From an uncultured Phascolarctobacterium sp. (GTDB taxonomy: Bacteria; Bacillota; Negativicutes; Acidaminococcales; Acidaminococcaceae), in contig URXU01000008.1 of assembly GCA_900552005.1 (NCBI GenBank), positions 7,835 to 71,834 on the forward strand: 64,000 nt of DNA, written 5' to 3'. Every line of letters begins with the position of its first letter. Within the stretch, counting starts at the first letter, position 1. The position numbers were made by a program, and so were the translations under genes. A model generated the notes under the pieces. It ran no database searches. It was not told where the DNA came from and worked only from the letters and a program-made list of their open reading frames with translations. This document shows positions 17,206 to 26,380 of this stretch, one piece after another.

Positions 17206-17778
17206 TTACACCTGCAGCGCTTCAGCAATGACAGCAGGTTTCAGTTCCGAAATTTTTACCGGTTTTTCCGGCTCGTCCGCAAAGCTGCCAATACTCTTTG
17301 CCATCCACACTACATCCTGCCAGGCCCCCTGTTTAAAGCCTGCTTTCACAAAGGTACCTGCCAGAGCATAGCCTGCCTTGCGATGAAAATTAATGCTGTC
17401 CATATTACTTGCTGTAATGCAGGCATACAGATTAATGATATGCTGTTTGGCCAAAATACTTTCCAAAGCAGCATATAGCTTTTTGCCTACGCCTTTTTTC
17501 TGCGCTGCCGGAGCCAGATAGATGGTAACTTCAACATCCCACTGATAGGCAATTCTTTCCAGATATCGATGTGCATAGGCATAACCTATGATAACCCCAT
17601 CCCGCACATAAACCAGATAAGGATATTCGGCCCCTATTTGACGAATGCGTTCAGCAAATTCTTCTGATGACGGAACTTCATATTCAAAAGAAACAGCCGT
17701 GTCCGTAATAAAAGGGGCGTAAATTTTAAGTATTTCCGCAGCATCCGCTGCGGAAGCTAATCTTATTTCTTCACTCAT
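17206..17778 (-). CDS. GNAT N-acetyltransferase, phosphinothricin acetyltransferase-like
   Basis: 190 residues, cytoplasmic acetyl-CoA-dependent transferase. The opening EIRLASAADAAEILKIYAPF and the segment TAVSFEYEVPSSEEF are typical of the Pat/Bar/YncA group acting on small amines or amino-acid analogues. The acetyl-CoA loop is in APAAQKKGVGKKLY, followed by ITASNMDSINFHRKAGY. GGAGGA precedes the ATG. It is first in a pair with mntH; why they are paired is unclear. Confidence 0.88.
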   Translation of the reverse strand: MSEEIRLASAADAAEILKIYAPFITDTAVSFEYEVPSSEEFAERIRQIGAEYPYLVYVRDGVIIGYAYAHRYLERIAYQWDVEVTIYLAPAAQKKGVGKKLYAALESILAKQHIINLYACITASNMDSINFHRKAGYALAGTFVKAGFKQGAWQDVVWMAKSIGSFADEPEKPVKISELKPAVIAEALQV

Positions 17779-17801
17779 TGTTTTCCTCCGGATATTAAAA
17801 C

Positions 17802-17819
17802 GGCTGCCATAAGGCAGCC
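17802..17819 (-). terminator. Hairpin terminator after the DUF4127 gene
   Basis: GGCTGCC-ATAA-GGCAGCC with GTTTTAAT after it on the minus strand, directly downstream of the stop at 17827. Confidence 0.65.
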
Positions 17820-17826
17820 ATTTCTG

Positions 17827-19389
17827 CTATTTTTTAGGTTCTACATAAATTTCAAACATACGCTGCCAGGGCAAGGTAAATTTATACTCCTGAACTTTGC
17901 TGCCCATCAACGGCTGAGCCACAGCCGTTATCTGCTCACTGATATAGTTTTCCGCAGCTTCTGTCTGCTGCGCGTCTAAGCCGCTGTTCGGCCAATGCTG
18001 CGGCCAAATCAGATTCTGATAAGTACGCATTCTGACATTAGCCTGGTAAGCCCAGTCATCCAGATAACGTACGGTCAATAGCTGCTCTTTAGTTCCCGGC
18101 TGATACATATCCTGCAGCAATCCCTGAGCCAAAGCAAAGCCAAGAGAATTGCCAGCCGTATTCCAGCCGCTGTAAGCAGACAGCCGGTAAGCGTCGCCGC
18201 TGGTCAGTAAGCTGCTCACCAGGGCATTATCTGCACCATTGCCGTATTTAATATCAGCAACAGCTACCCTGCTGCCTCCATCCAGCAAGTCATGGATATG
18301 GGCAGTAAACTTCTTATCTTCCGAAGTCTGCGTATAATTATTGACAGGATTTGACGCTTCTAAGGTAACGCCGTCATAAGGTGTATTCAGCGCCAAAGTG
18401 AGCTCGGCTTTCTTGCTGCTGTCAACGGGAATGGCACCGGCAGCATAAATATGATGCTTAGTGCTTACAGCCACTGTATCATCCTCATAGGAAGGAATCG
18501 TACTGCCACCGCTTCCCGGAGCATAAACCGTATTGACAAAAGGCAGATGATACTGCAGTCTGGTGGAAGCTCTGCTCAACAGCAGCAGGCCCAGCTGATC
18601 GGCCCCGGCAAAAAAACGAATACGTTCTTTAGGCAGCTCATTAACCAAAATATCAAGCTCTCTTGCCTCACGATGCGCCTGCGAATAAGTAGCCGTATCA
18701 TCCCTGCCGATTAAGAGATAATCAAAATCGCCGCTTTCCACACCATGCATCAAAAGTTCAGTCGCTTTCAGATTATTATGCCGGCGGCTGTACATATCTT
18801 CCAGGATATCTTTGGGAATAGCGTAACGCAGTTCAGCCAGTTCCCGTACTTCCTTACGGGTAATCTCTTTGGCCTCCAGTTTATCCTCCAAGGCTCCCAG
18901 ACGAAAAATCTGACTGCCCCACTGCGCATAATAAGCCGGTTCTACCGGTGCGGCACTCATCTTGGGTGAGCGCATGATTGTCGCAAAAACATAAATCAGT
19001 TTATCGCCATAATCCTTTTTCAAATCAATCAGCTTCTGAGCGCGCTCCTGCACTACTGCAGCTGGTATTTCATGAGTTCTGGAAGCAACAAGCCCTCCAT
19101 AGAGCAAAGCATCGGACGACGCCACTACAGCCAAGGATTCCGGTATATTAGCCTGCAGCCAGGCAAACATTTTTTCCGGATCGCCGCTTGTTTGTGCATC
19201 AGCAATATATTCTCTCGGCGGAACCTTCACATCCCACCCAGCATCACGCATTGTCTGCACCGTATAATCAAGGCAAACAGGTCTGTTATCCATTGGTATA
19301 TATAAAATTGTACCCTTAGCCGCATCAGCAGGCTGACAGTACATACAAGCTGTCATCAAGAGCATCAGCAAAAATTTTTTCACCTTCAT
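17827..19389 (-). CDS. Exported DUF4127 family protein
   Basis: 520 residues with an N-terminal signal peptide (FLLMLLMTACMYCQPADAA). The mature start, GTILYIPMDNRPVCLDY, plus SSDALLYGGLVASRTHEI and LLIGRDDTATYSQAHRE are characteristic of DUF4127, a family of unknown function found in Firmicutes. The conserved Asp/Arg/His clusters suggest an enzyme, but no reaction is known. Monocistronic, with a hairpin on each side. Confidence 0.85.
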   Translation of the reverse strand: MKVKKFLLMLLMTACMYCQPADAAKGTILYIPMDNRPVCLDYTVQTMRDAGWDVKVPPREYIADAQTSGDPEKMFAWLQANIPESLAVVASSDALLYGGLVASRTHEIPAAVVQERAQKLIDLKKDYGDKLIYVFATIMRSPKMSAAPVEPAYYAQWGSQIFRLGALEDKLEAKEITRKEVRELAELRYAIPKDILEDMYSRRHNNLKATELLMHGVESGDFDYLLIGRDDTATYSQAHREARELDILVNELPKERIRFFAGADQLGLLLLSRASTRLQYHLPFVNTVYAPGSGGSTIPSYEDDTVAVSTKHHIYAAGAIPVDSSKKAELTLALNTPYDGVTLEASNPVNNYTQTSEDKKFTAHIHDLLDGGSRVAVADIKYGNGADNALVSSLLTSGDAYRLSAYSGWNTAGNSLGFALAQGLLQDMYQPGTKEQLLTVRYLDDWAYQANVRMRTYQNLIWPQHWPNSGLDAQQTEAAENYISEQITAVAQPLMGSKVQEYKFTLPWQRMFEIYVEPKK

Positions 19390-19414
19390 CTCCCCCTCTT
19401 TCGAGCAATAAAAA

Positions 19415-19444
19415 ACTCTGGCTGTATATTTCTACAACCAGAGC
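19415..19444 (-). terminator. Terminator of the amino-acid ABC operon
   Basis: CTCTGG-TTGTA pairing with TACAGCCAGAG (one mismatch) on the minus strand, followed by TTTTTTATTG. Confidence 0.75.
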
Positions 19445-19458
19445 TTGTAATCCTGCTA

Positions 19459-20202
19459 TTAATTTTGAAAACGTTTCAAGAAGTCCTTGGTACGCTGATT
19501 TTTAGGATGGTTGAACAGTTCGGCAGGAGGAGCTTCTTCGGCAATTACACCCTGATCAATGAAAATCACGCGGCTTGATACATCGCGGGCAAAAGCCATT
19601 TCATGAGTAACAATTACCATGGTTAAGCCTTCGGCAGCCAAATCACGCATAACGCGCAGTACCTCGCCTACCATTTCCGGATCTAATGCCGAGGTAGGTT
19701 CATCCATAAGCAATACTTCCGGTTCCAGAGCCAGCGCTCTGGCAATAGCTACACGTTGTTTTTGTCCGCCGGATAACTGATGCGGCTTAGCGTTAATATA
19801 GCTGTCCATACCTACATGCTTTAAATATTTGATGGCCGTTTGACGGGCTTCCTCTTTATTCTTGCCCAGTACTTTAATCTGACCAACTGTACAGTTTTCC
19901 AAAACGGTCATATTGTTGAATAAGTTAAAGGACTGAAAGACCATACCGACTTTAGTGCGGTACAGCGTCAGTTTTTTAAAGGCATCCTTCAGTTTCTGAC
20001 CGCGATATAAAATTTCGCCGCCCGTCGGTTGTTCCAGGTGATTAATGCAGCGAATTAAAGTAGATTTGCCACTGCCGGAAGGGCCGATAATGCAGACTAC
20101 ATCACCACGATAAATATCGAAACTGATGCCTTTTAATATTTCTCTTTCACCAAAACTTTTCTGCAATCCCTGTACGGATACTAAAAGCTCTTTGTTTTCC
20201 AT
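19459..20202 (-). CDS. Polar amino-acid ABC transporter ATPase (GlnQ/HisP-like)
   Basis: 247-residue ATPase of an amino-acid importer. Walker [11 protein letters not shown]-loop [16 protein letters not shown], signature [16 protein letters not shown], Walker [16 protein letters not shown] and switch His in [13 protein letters not shown] are all of the PAAT family. It is the last gene of a binding protein-permease-ATPase operon, 3 bases after the permease. Confidence 0.95.
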   Translation of the reverse strand: MENKELLVSVQGLQKSFGEREILKGISFDIYRGDVVCIIGPSGSGKSTLIRCINHLEQPTGGEILYRGQKLKDAFKKLTLYRTKVGMVFQSFNLFNNMTVLENCTVGQIKVLGKNKEEARQTAIKYLKHVGMDSYINAKPHQLSGGQKQRVAIARALALEPEVLLMDEPTSALDPEMVGEVLRVMRDLAAEGLTMVIVTHEMAFARDVSSRVIFIDQGVIAEEAPPAELFNHPKNQRTKDFLKRFQN

Positions 20203-20205
20203 AAC

Positions 20206-21000
20206 TCAATACCGCCCTTTCTGTTTTTTAGTCGGCAGCGGTACATGTCCGCAGGGGTCCATCATCGGATCATATTCTACCAGCTGATAATCCTTGGGAC
20301 CATCCATTTTGCTTTCAGCCCAGCGCAGTAGTCTGGACGCCGTAAAAGTCATAATAAAATAAATAACGCAGGTAATGAAGAAAATCTCAAAATATTTGTA
20401 ATAAACGCCGGCCGCAGATTTGGAAGCAAAGTATAATTCTGTAACGGAAATAACATTCAACACAGAAGTATCTTTAATATTGATAATCAGGTTATTGCCG
20501 AGCTGCGGCATAACATTACGCAATGCCTGAGGCAGAATAACGCAGCGCATGATCTGAAAATGATCCATACCGATTGCAATTGCTGCTTCCTTTTGTCCCA
20601 CATCTACAGATTCAATACCGCCGCGAACCGTTTCTGCCATATAGGCGCCGGTATTGATGGAAACAACCAGAAAACCGGCAAACATCGGCGACATATCAAT
20701 ATCAAACAGGCTCATCGCGCCGTAATAAACAACCATAGCCTGAACAATCATTGGTGTACCGCGGAAAACTTCTACATAAGCGTCAAGCAGCCACTGCAAA
20801 GCCTTAATAATCGTCTTTTTAACAGGTCCGTCATTTTCATCAAGAGGTATGGTTTGGATAATACCTACTACCAGACCAATCAGACAGCCGATAAAGGTAC
20901 CTACTATTGCCAGCAACAAAGTTACTACAGCACCTTTTATTAAAACAGCTCCATACTGATCCAGTAAAAATGCTACCCAACCAAAAAATGTTTCTGGCAT
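20206..21000 (-). CDS. Polar amino-acid ABC transporter permease (HisM/GlnP-like)
   Basis: 264-residue inner-membrane subunit. ATG at 21000 is preferred to a GTG four codons upstream, because AAGGTGG lies 8 bases before it. It has five or so helices and the EAA loop pattern (EAAIAIGMDHFQIMRCVILP QALR, split here by a space). A single permease gene implies a homodimer. The C-terminal tail after the last helix is long and charged. Confidence 0.93.
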   Translation of the reverse strand: MPETFFGWVAFLLDQYGAVLIKGAVVTLLLAIVGTFIGCLIGLVVGIIQTIPLDENDGPVKKTIIKALQWLLDAYVEVFRGTPMIVQAMVVYYGAMSLFDIDMSPMFAGFLVVSINTGAYMAETVRGGIESVDVGQKEAAIAIGMDHFQIMRCVILPQALRNVMPQLGNNLIINIKDTSVLNVISVTELYFASKSAAGVYYKYFEIFFITCVIYFIMTFTASRLLRWAESKMDGPKDYQLVEYDPMMDPCGHVPLPTKKQKGRY

Positions 21001-21041
21001 AGGAGGCACCACCTTTTTCTTAATATCTTAATAATACAATA

Positions 21042-21064
21042 AGGGCGGCACTACCTGCCGCCCT
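21042..21064 (-). terminator. Hairpin between amino-acid binding-protein and permease genes
   Basis: 9-bp GC-rich stem (AGGGCGGCA and complement) with a 5-base loop, followed by TATT only. Position after the binding-protein gene suggests a partial terminator or 3'-end stabiliser. Confidence 0.65.
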
Positions 21065-21079
21065 AAATTTACAGGCTCA

Positions 21080-21928
21080 TTATTTTGCCAAAGGTTGTTT
21101 TTTAATAGCTTCGTCCATGATTTTGTTGAAGTCATCCTCAGTCATACCGCCGAGAACTTTGTTCATGGCATCCAGTAATTCTTTATTGCCTTTCTTAACA
21201 GCAATACCGATTTCTACATCTTCTTTAGAAGTCTTGAAGCCTTTGCCTTCCGGGAAAGTAACCATGGTCAGTTCAGGGTTAGCATACGCAGCAGCTTTAG
21301 CTGTCGGAATATCAGTTACAATCAGGTTGCATTTACCGGATTTCAGAGCAACGATCATGCCCGGAACATTATCAATAGCCGGCAGCTTGGTAACATCAGG
21401 AACTTGATCAATCTGATCATACCAAATGGTATTTAACTGAGAGGTTGCAATGGAGCCTTTTAAGTCTTCTACACTTTTAGCCTGAGCTTGCGGAGAATCC
21501 TTTTTAACCAAAGCAACTACGTTAGCGTAGTAGTAAGGTTTAGTGAAATCCACGGTTTCCTTACGTTTGGAGGTAATGGACATACCGGCAATGGCAGCAT
21601 CAATTTTACCGCTTACTACTGCAGGAGCCAAACCGTCCCATTCAATTTTTTGAATCTGCAGTTCCGCACCCATAGAATCAGCTAATTTCTTAGCCATGAT
21701 AACATCATAGCCATAAGCATATTCACTGGTACCTTCGATTTTTACTGCACCGCCGTCAGCAGTAGTCTGAGACCAGTTATATGGCGCATAAGCGCATTCC
21801 ATACCAACTTTCAATACTTTCTTATTAGTGTCAGCCTTTTTATCGCTGTCACCGCAGCCGGCAGTAACAGCCAGAGCGGCAATCATAGCGCCGCAAACGG
21901 CAGCTTTTAAAAATTTCTTCAAATTCAT
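21080..21928 (-). CDS. Polar amino-acid ABC transporter substrate-binding lipoprotein
   Basis: 282-residue extracytoplasmic receptor (SBP family 3). ATG at 21928 gives a clean signal peptide ending in the lipobox VTAGC; an in-frame GTG three codons upstream is possible. ECAYAPYNWSQ and AAVVSGKIDAAIAGMSITSKR are the typical ligand-site and hinge segments of basic or polar amino-acid receptors. Which amino acid is bound is not evident. Confidence 0.92.
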   Translation of the reverse strand: MNLKKFLKAAVCGAMIAALAVTAGCGDSDKKADTNKKVLKVGMECAYAPYNWSQTTADGGAVKIEGTSEYAYGYDVIMAKKLADSMGAELQIQKIEWDGLAPAVVSGKIDAAIAGMSITSKRKETVDFTKPYYYANVVALVKKDSPQAQAKSVEDLKGSIATSQLNTIWYDQIDQVPDVTKLPAIDNVPGMIVALKSGKCNLIVTDIPTAKAAAYANPELTMVTFPEGKGFKTSKEDVEIGIAVKKGNKELLDAMNKVLGGMTEDDFNKIMDEAIKKQPLAK

Positions 21929-21958
21929 CAACAACACGCCTTTCCTTTTTTAATCACA

Positions 21959-21997
21959 AAATTTTATGCTGTACCCTGCCGGTACAGCATAAAATTT
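21959..21997 (-). promoter_or_regulatory. Leader stem-loop before the amino-acid transporter
   Basis: A 17-bp AT/GC mixed stem around GCTGTACC with a 5-base loop, about 30 bases upstream of the start. On the minus strand it is followed by TGTG and not by a clear T-run, so termination is uncertain; on the plus strand a T-run follows eight bases later. Confidence 0.5.
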
Positions 21998-22107
21998 CAG
22001 GCTTTTTTTACTCATACAGCAAACATTGTATAGTTTTGCCCGCCTTTAAAACTATCCAGCATACTTAACAGCATAATCGCCAGTATCATTTTATGATACT
22101 TTGTAAT

Positions 22108-22136
22108 ATTTTACTATAAAAGCACTTCACTGACAA
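22108..22136 (-). promoter_or_regulatory. Promoter of the amino-acid ABC operon
   Basis: TTGTCA (22131-22136) and TAAAAT (22108-22113) with a 17-base spacer on the minus strand. The inverted repeat at 22082-22100 begins about where transcription would start. Confidence 0.7.
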
Positions 22137-22256
22137 TAAGAAATCCATGTATACACGTCTTTCCAGTCAATATGTTACTTTTGATACAAACTGATTATTA
22201 TTGTATCTCGTAGTTCTGTATAAATAATCTGTTTTTGGAATATATTTGTAAGTATA

Positions 22257-22286
22257 AAAGCACTCATACATGCGTATGAGTGCTTT
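22257..22286 (-). terminator. Terminator of the purine operon after guaB
   Basis: Perfect 13-bp stem (AAAGCACTCATAC and complement) with a 4-base loop, then TATACTT on the minus strand. Confidence 0.8.
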
Positions 22287-22317
22287 GCAAAACTGAAATC
22301 ACCGCAGCATAAACAGC

Positions 22318-23829
22318 TTATTTTACATAGTTATTGCTGGTATTATCTTTCAGAATAACGTCATGTGCGCCGCCTTCAACAATAGAAGTTGCGGAAACAA
22401 GTGTCAGTTTAGCTTTTTCCTGTAATTCCGGAATATTTAATGCGCCGCAGTTGCACATGGTAGAACGAACCTTATTTAAAGTAAGGGTTACGTTATCTTT
22501 CAGAGGACCGGCATACGGTACATAGGAATCAACGCCTTCTTCAAAGGACAGTTTTGCGGCGCCGCCCATGTCATAACGCTGCCAGTTACGAGCACGGTTA
22601 GAACCTTCGCCCCAATATTCTTTCATGTAGTTGCCATTAATATTAACTTTGTTGGTCGGGCTTTCGTCAAAACGTGCAAAATAACGGCCTAACATCAAAA
22701 AGTCGGCACCCATAGCCAGAGCCAGAGTCATATGATAATCATAAACAATACCGCCGTCAGAGCAGATAGGTACATATACGCCGGTTTCTTTATAATATTC
22801 ATCACGTGCTTTGGCAACTTCAATCAATGCGGTTGCCTGACCACGGCCGATACCTTTTTGTTCACGAGTAATGCAGATAGAACCGCCGCCGATACCTACT
22901 TTTACAAAGTCAGCACCAGCTTCAGCCAGGAAACGGAAGCCTTCAGCATCAACAACATTGCCGGCGCCAACTTTTACGCTGTCGCCATAATGTTCGCGAA
23001 TCCAGTCCAGAGTCATTTTCTGCCAAGCGCTGTAGCCTTCAGAGGAGTCAATGCACAATACGTCAACACCAGCATCAATTAAAGCGGGAACACGTTCAGC
23101 ATAATCGCGGGTATTGATACCTGCACCGACAACATGGCGTTTCTTGCTGTCCAGCAGTTCCAGCGGATATTCTTTATGAGAAGCGTAGTCTTTGCGGAAA
23201 ACCATGTACAGCAGACGGCCTTCATCATCCAGAATAGGCAGAGTATTCAGTTTATGTTCCCAGATAATATCGTTAGCTTCCTGCAAGGTAGTATTTTTGC
23301 CGGCTACGATCATCTGATCAATCGGGGTCATAAATTCCTTAACCTTGGTGTCAAGGCTCATGCGGCTTACTCGATAATCACGGCTGGTTACAATGCCTTC
23401 CAGCTTACCGTTAACAGTACCGTCAGAAGTAACAGCCACAGTAGAATGGCCGGTGCGTTCTTTTAACGCAATAATATCTGCAAGAGTGCTGTCAGGACGA
23501 ATATTGGAATCACTGCTTACAAAACCTGCACGATGACTTTTAACACGGGCAACCATTGCTGCTTCATCCTCAATGGACTGAGAGCCGTAAATAAAGGAGA
23601 TGCCGCCTTCTTTGGAAAGAGCAATTGCCATTTTCTCACCGGATACGGACTGCATGATAGCAGAAACCAGCGGAATATTCATGGTGATTGCAGAAGTTTC
23701 ACCTTTTTTGAATTTTACCAGCGGAGTACGTAAATCAACATTGGTCGGAATGCATTTTTCAGAAGAATAACCGGGAACTAAAAGATATTCACTAAAAGTA
23801 TGTGCCGGTTCGTCATAATAAAAAGCCAT
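22318..23829 (-). CDS. guaB: IMP dehydrogenase of the Tritrichomonas foetus type
   Basis: Oxidises IMP to XMP with NAD, the first step to guanine nucleotides. 503 residues with a (beta/alpha)8 catalytic domain and an inserted Bateman (two CBS) domain at about residues 100-220. The catalytic loop [18 protein letters not shown] differs from the usual bacterial form and matches my memory of the T. foetus enzyme. Cys319 (nucleophile), Asp261 and the flap Arg418-Tyr419 fall at exactly the residue numbers known for that enzyme, so the two align without net gaps. It is last in the purine operon, 37 bases after purD, with ribosome binding site AAAAGGATGATG. Confidence 0.95.
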   Translation of the reverse strand: MAFYYDEPAHTFSEYLLVPGYSSEKCIPTNVDLRTPLVKFKKGETSAITMNIPLVSAIMQSVSGEKMAIALSKEGGISFIYGSQSIEDEAAMVARVKSHRAGFVSSDSNIRPDSTLADIIALKERTGHSTVAVTSDGTVNGKLEGIVTSRDYRVSRMSLDTKVKEFMTPIDQMIVAGKNTTLQEANDIIWEHKLNTLPILDDEGRLLYMVFRKDYASHKEYPLELLDSKKRHVVGAGINTRDYAERVPALIDAGVDVLCIDSSEGYSAWQKMTLDWIREHYGDSVKVGAGNVVDAEGFRFLAEAGADFVKVGIGGGSICITREQKGIGRGQATALIEVAKARDEYYKETGVYVPICSDGGIVYDYHMTLALAMGADFLMLGRYFARFDESPTNKVNINGNYMKEYWGEGSNRARNWQRYDMGGAAKLSFEEGVDSYVPYAGPLKDNVTLTLNKVRSTMCNCGALNIPELQEKAKLTLVSATSIVEGGAHDVILKDNTSNNYVK

Positions 23830-23866
23830 CGTTCATCATCCTTTTCTTAAATTTATTTTATATATT

Positions 23867-25144
23867 TTATCTTTTCAAAGCTCTCCATGCAATATCTTTT
23901 CTGTAAAAAGCTTTGTCAAATTTTATTTTCTCAACTGCAGCATACGCACGGTCTCTGGCAGCCTTGATAGTACTGTCTACCGCCGTAACGCCAAGTACGC
24001 GCCCACCAGAGGTTACAACCCTGTCGTCTGCCATTTTTGTGCCGGCATGGAATACTACTGTACTGCCTTGAGCTGCAGCATCCTGCAGGCCGGTAATAAC
24101 CTTGCCGGTTTCATAGCTTTCCGGATACCCGCCAGAAGCCATAACAACGCAGACAGCAGCCTTATCGGACCAGGAAACATCTGCCTGATCCAATGTGCCG
24201 GTAGCGCACGCCAGCATAATTTCTGCCAAATCACTTTCCAGCAGCGGCAGAACAACCTGGGTTTCCGGATCACCAAAGCGGCAGTTAAATTCTACTACTT
24301 TGATTACGTCATCCTTAATCATCAGACCGGCATACAGACAGCCCTGATACGGAGTACCTTCCTTCGCCATTGCTTCAACAACCGGTTTTAAAATTCTTTC
24401 AGTTGCCTTGAGACGCAAAAGATCAGTCATCACCGGTGCCGGAGCATAGGTTCCCATACCGCCGGTATTCGGTCCTTTATCATTATCAAAAATACGTTTA
24501 TGGTCCTGTGCAGCCAGCATGGGCACCACGGTTTTTCCATCGGTAAAGGCCAGCAAAGATGCCTCTTCGCCTTCCATGTATTCTTCAAGAACTATTTTAG
24601 AGCCGGCGCTGCCGAATTTGTGGTCGGCCATCATCTCATCAATAGCTTCCAGCGCTTCAGCTTCCGTCATGGCTACTACAACACCCTTACCTGCAGCCAG
24701 GCCATCTGCCTTAACTACGATAGGAGCGCCTTTTTCCTTCACATAGGCTTTAGCGGTTTCCATATCACTGCAGATTTTGAAAAATGCCGTAGGAATATTA
24801 TATTTTGCCATCAATTCTTTGGAAAAAGCCTTGCTACCTTCCAGCTGAGCTGCTGCCTTGGAAGGACCGAATACAGGCAGTCCGCGACGTTTGAAAACAT
24901 CTGCGATGCCTGCTACCAGAGTGGCTTCCGGTCCGACAACAGTCAAATCAATACTTTCTTCTTCCGCGTAATCGGCAACTTTTTCCAAATCATCAAGTTT
25001 CAAATCAATACAGCTGCATTTTTTTATCATCCCAATACCGGGATTGCCAGGTGCGGCAAATATCTTTTCAACTTTATCACTCTGGGCCAGCTTCCATGCC
25101 AAAGCATGCTCCCGGCCGCCGCCGCCAATAAGTAAGATTCTCAT
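23867..25144 (-). CDS. purD: Phosphoribosylamine-glycine ligase
   Basis: 425-residue ATP-grasp enzyme that joins glycine to phosphoribosylamine, step two of purine synthesis. It opens MRILLIGGGGREHALAWKL, the family hallmark, and contains VVKADGLAAGKGVVVA and NCRFGDPETQ (metal and ATP site). It starts 16 bases after the stop of the cyclohydrolase gene and ends 37 bases before guaB, so it is an inner gene of the purine operon. Confidence 0.97.
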   Translation of the reverse strand: MRILLIGGGGREHALAWKLAQSDKVEKIFAAPGNPGIGMIKKCSCIDLKLDDLEKVADYAEEESIDLTVVGPEATLVAGIADVFKRRGLPVFGPSKAAAQLEGSKAFSKELMAKYNIPTAFFKICSDMETAKAYVKEKGAPIVVKADGLAAGKGVVVAMTEAEALEAIDEMMADHKFGSAGSKIVLEEYMEGEEASLLAFTDGKTVVPMLAAQDHKRIFDNDKGPNTGGMGTYAPAPVMTDLLRLKATERILKPVVEAMAKEGTPYQGCLYAGLMIKDDVIKVVEFNCRFGDPETQVVLPLLESDLAEIMLACATGTLDQADVSWSDKAAVCVVMASGGYPESYETGKVITGLQDAAAQGSTVVFHAGTKMADDRVVTSGGRVLGVTAVDSTIKAARDRAYAAVEKIKFDKAFYRKDIAWRALKR

Positions 25145-25160
25145 GCGCTTCCAGCCTTTC

Positions 25161-25754
25161 TTATTCAGCCAAAGATTTTTTCAGATAATCACTGATCATA
25201 GCGTCGTATTCCGCCGTATGAGTAAATGCTTCCAGTGCCAGTTCCTTACGGGTTCTGGCGTCAACATCACCTGTTTCTTTAAGCATTTTCATCAGGCCTT
25301 CATAACGACTGGGATAGGTAACAATAACTACGTCCTTGAAGTTCTTTGCAGATGCGCGAACCATTGCCGGACCACCGATATCAATATTTTCAATAGCTTC
25401 AGCTTCGGTAACGCCCGGTTTGGAAATAGTTTCACGGAACGGATAAAGATTGACAACTACCAGATCAATAGGAGTAATGCCATGCTCAGCCAGAGCGGCC
25501 ATATGTTCAGGATTGCTGCGAACAGCCAAAATTGCTCCGTGAATTTTGGGGTTCAAGGTCTTTACGCGGCCATCCATGATTTCCGGAAACCCGGTAACAT
25601 CACTAACATAAGTTACGGGAATACCGGCAGCTTGGATGGCTTTCATTGTCCCGCCTGTAGAAATGATTTCTACGCCATTGTCATGCAAAAACTGGGCCAG
25701 CTCCACAATACCGGTCTTATCGGAAACACTCAGTAAAGCTCTTTTAATTTTCAT
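25161..25754 (-). CDS. Stand-alone IMP cyclohydrolase (N-terminal half of PurH only)
   Basis: Closes FAICAR to IMP, the last step of purine synthesis. The 197-residue protein corresponds to the MGS-like cyclohydrolase domain of bifunctional Pur[48 protein letters not shown] and [16 protein letters not shown] are all intact. It ends at [17 protein letters not shown], where PurH normally enters the AICAR transformylase domain of about 300 residues. That domain is absent: purD begins 16 bases later and no remnant is seen in any frame. The clean border argues against a frameshift; a separate transformylase must exist elsewhere. Confidence 0.93.
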   Translation of the reverse strand: MKIKRALLSVSDKTGIVELAQFLHDNGVEIISTGGTMKAIQAAGIPVTYVSDVTGFPEIMDGRVKTLNPKIHGAILAVRSNPEHMAALAEHGITPIDLVVVNLYPFRETISKPGVTEAEAIENIDIGGPAMVRASAKNFKDVVIVTYPSRYEGLMKMLKETGDVDARTRKELALEAFTHTAEYDAMISDYLKKSLAE

Positions 25755-25768
25755 TTATCTGCACCTCT

Positions 25769-26380
25769 TCAGTTCAATACTTTTACGCGGCGGCCTTCCA
25801 CCAGCAATTTGCCTTCAGCCCACAGCTTAAGAGCTTCCGGCATGGCCTTGTGTTCCTGCTCCAGGATGCGCGCCGCCAAAGTTTCTTCTGTATCATCATC
25901 CAACACAGGTACTGCTTTTTGCAAAATAATCGGTCCGCTGTCAGTACCTTCATCCACGAAATGCACTGTACAGCCGGAAATCTTCACTCCATAATTGACT
26001 GCCTGTCCCTGCGCATCAAGGCCGGGAAAACTTGGCAGCAGCGCCGGATGAATATTGACAATTTTTACCGGCCATTTATTAACAAAATTACCGCTTAAAA
26101 TACGCATAAATCCAGCAAGAACCACCAGTTCACAACCGGCTTCTGTCAAAGCCTGATGAATTTTGTTTTCAAATTCTTCTTTAGAAGCACAGTCCTTTCT
26201 GCTCACTACGGCAGTCAAAATGCCGGCGGCTTCAGCACGCTTGAGCGCCAAGGCGTCAGCCTTATCGCTGATAACTATTTTTATGTCCAAAGGCAGGTAA
26301 CCATCGGCAATTCGATCCATGATTGCCTGCAGATTACTGCCGCGTCCGCTTACCAGTACGCCAATTTTTTTCTTATTCAC
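25769..26380 (-). CDS. purN: Phosphoribosylglycinamide formyltransferase
   Basis: 203-residue folate-dependent enzyme making FGAR. It starts at GTG 26380, overlapping the purM stop by 8 bases, with KIGVLVSGRGSNLQAIMD as the phosphate-binding opening. The catalytic segment HPALLPSFPG with the HxxxxPxF pattern and the TVHFVDEGTDSGPII stretch (catalytic Asp) are present. Confidence 0.96.
   Translation of the reverse strand: MNKKKIGVLVSGRGSNLQAIMDRIADGYLPLDIKIVISDKADALALKRAEAAGILTAVVSRKDCASKEEFENKIHQALTEAGCELVVLAGFMRILSGNFVNKWPVKIVNIHPALLPSFPGLDAQGQAVNYGVKISGCTVHFVDEGTDSGPIILQKAVPVLDDDTEETLAARILEQEHKAMPEALKLWAEGKLLVEGRRVKVLN

Larger units (their letters stand above)
21929..22317. other. 389-base intergenic region with operon leader, inverted repeats and guaB terminator
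   Basis: No gene is seen here. It holds a 17-bp stem-loop in the leader of the amino-acid transporter (21959-21997), an inverted repeat AGTATCAT-TTT-ATGATACT at 22082-22100, the transporter promoter (22108-22136), a second inverted repeat GATACAA/TTGTATC at 22183-22189 and 22201-22207, and the guaB terminator (22257-22286). No T-box or known amino-acid riboswitch signature was recognised. Confidence 0.7.

Noticed and set aside
21929..22140. T-box or lysine-type riboswitch before the amino-acid transporter
   Set aside because: No T-box core or other known aptamer sequence seen; only a simple stem-loop and inverted repeats.
24500..25135. Open frame of 211 codons on the plus strand
   Set aside because: Antisense to purD; no motif or ribosome binding site.
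25145..25160. Frameshift that would join the cyclohydrolase to a lost transformylase
   Set aside because: The gap to purD is 16 bases and no transformylase-like sequence exists in any frame nearby, so the short gene is not a broken long one.
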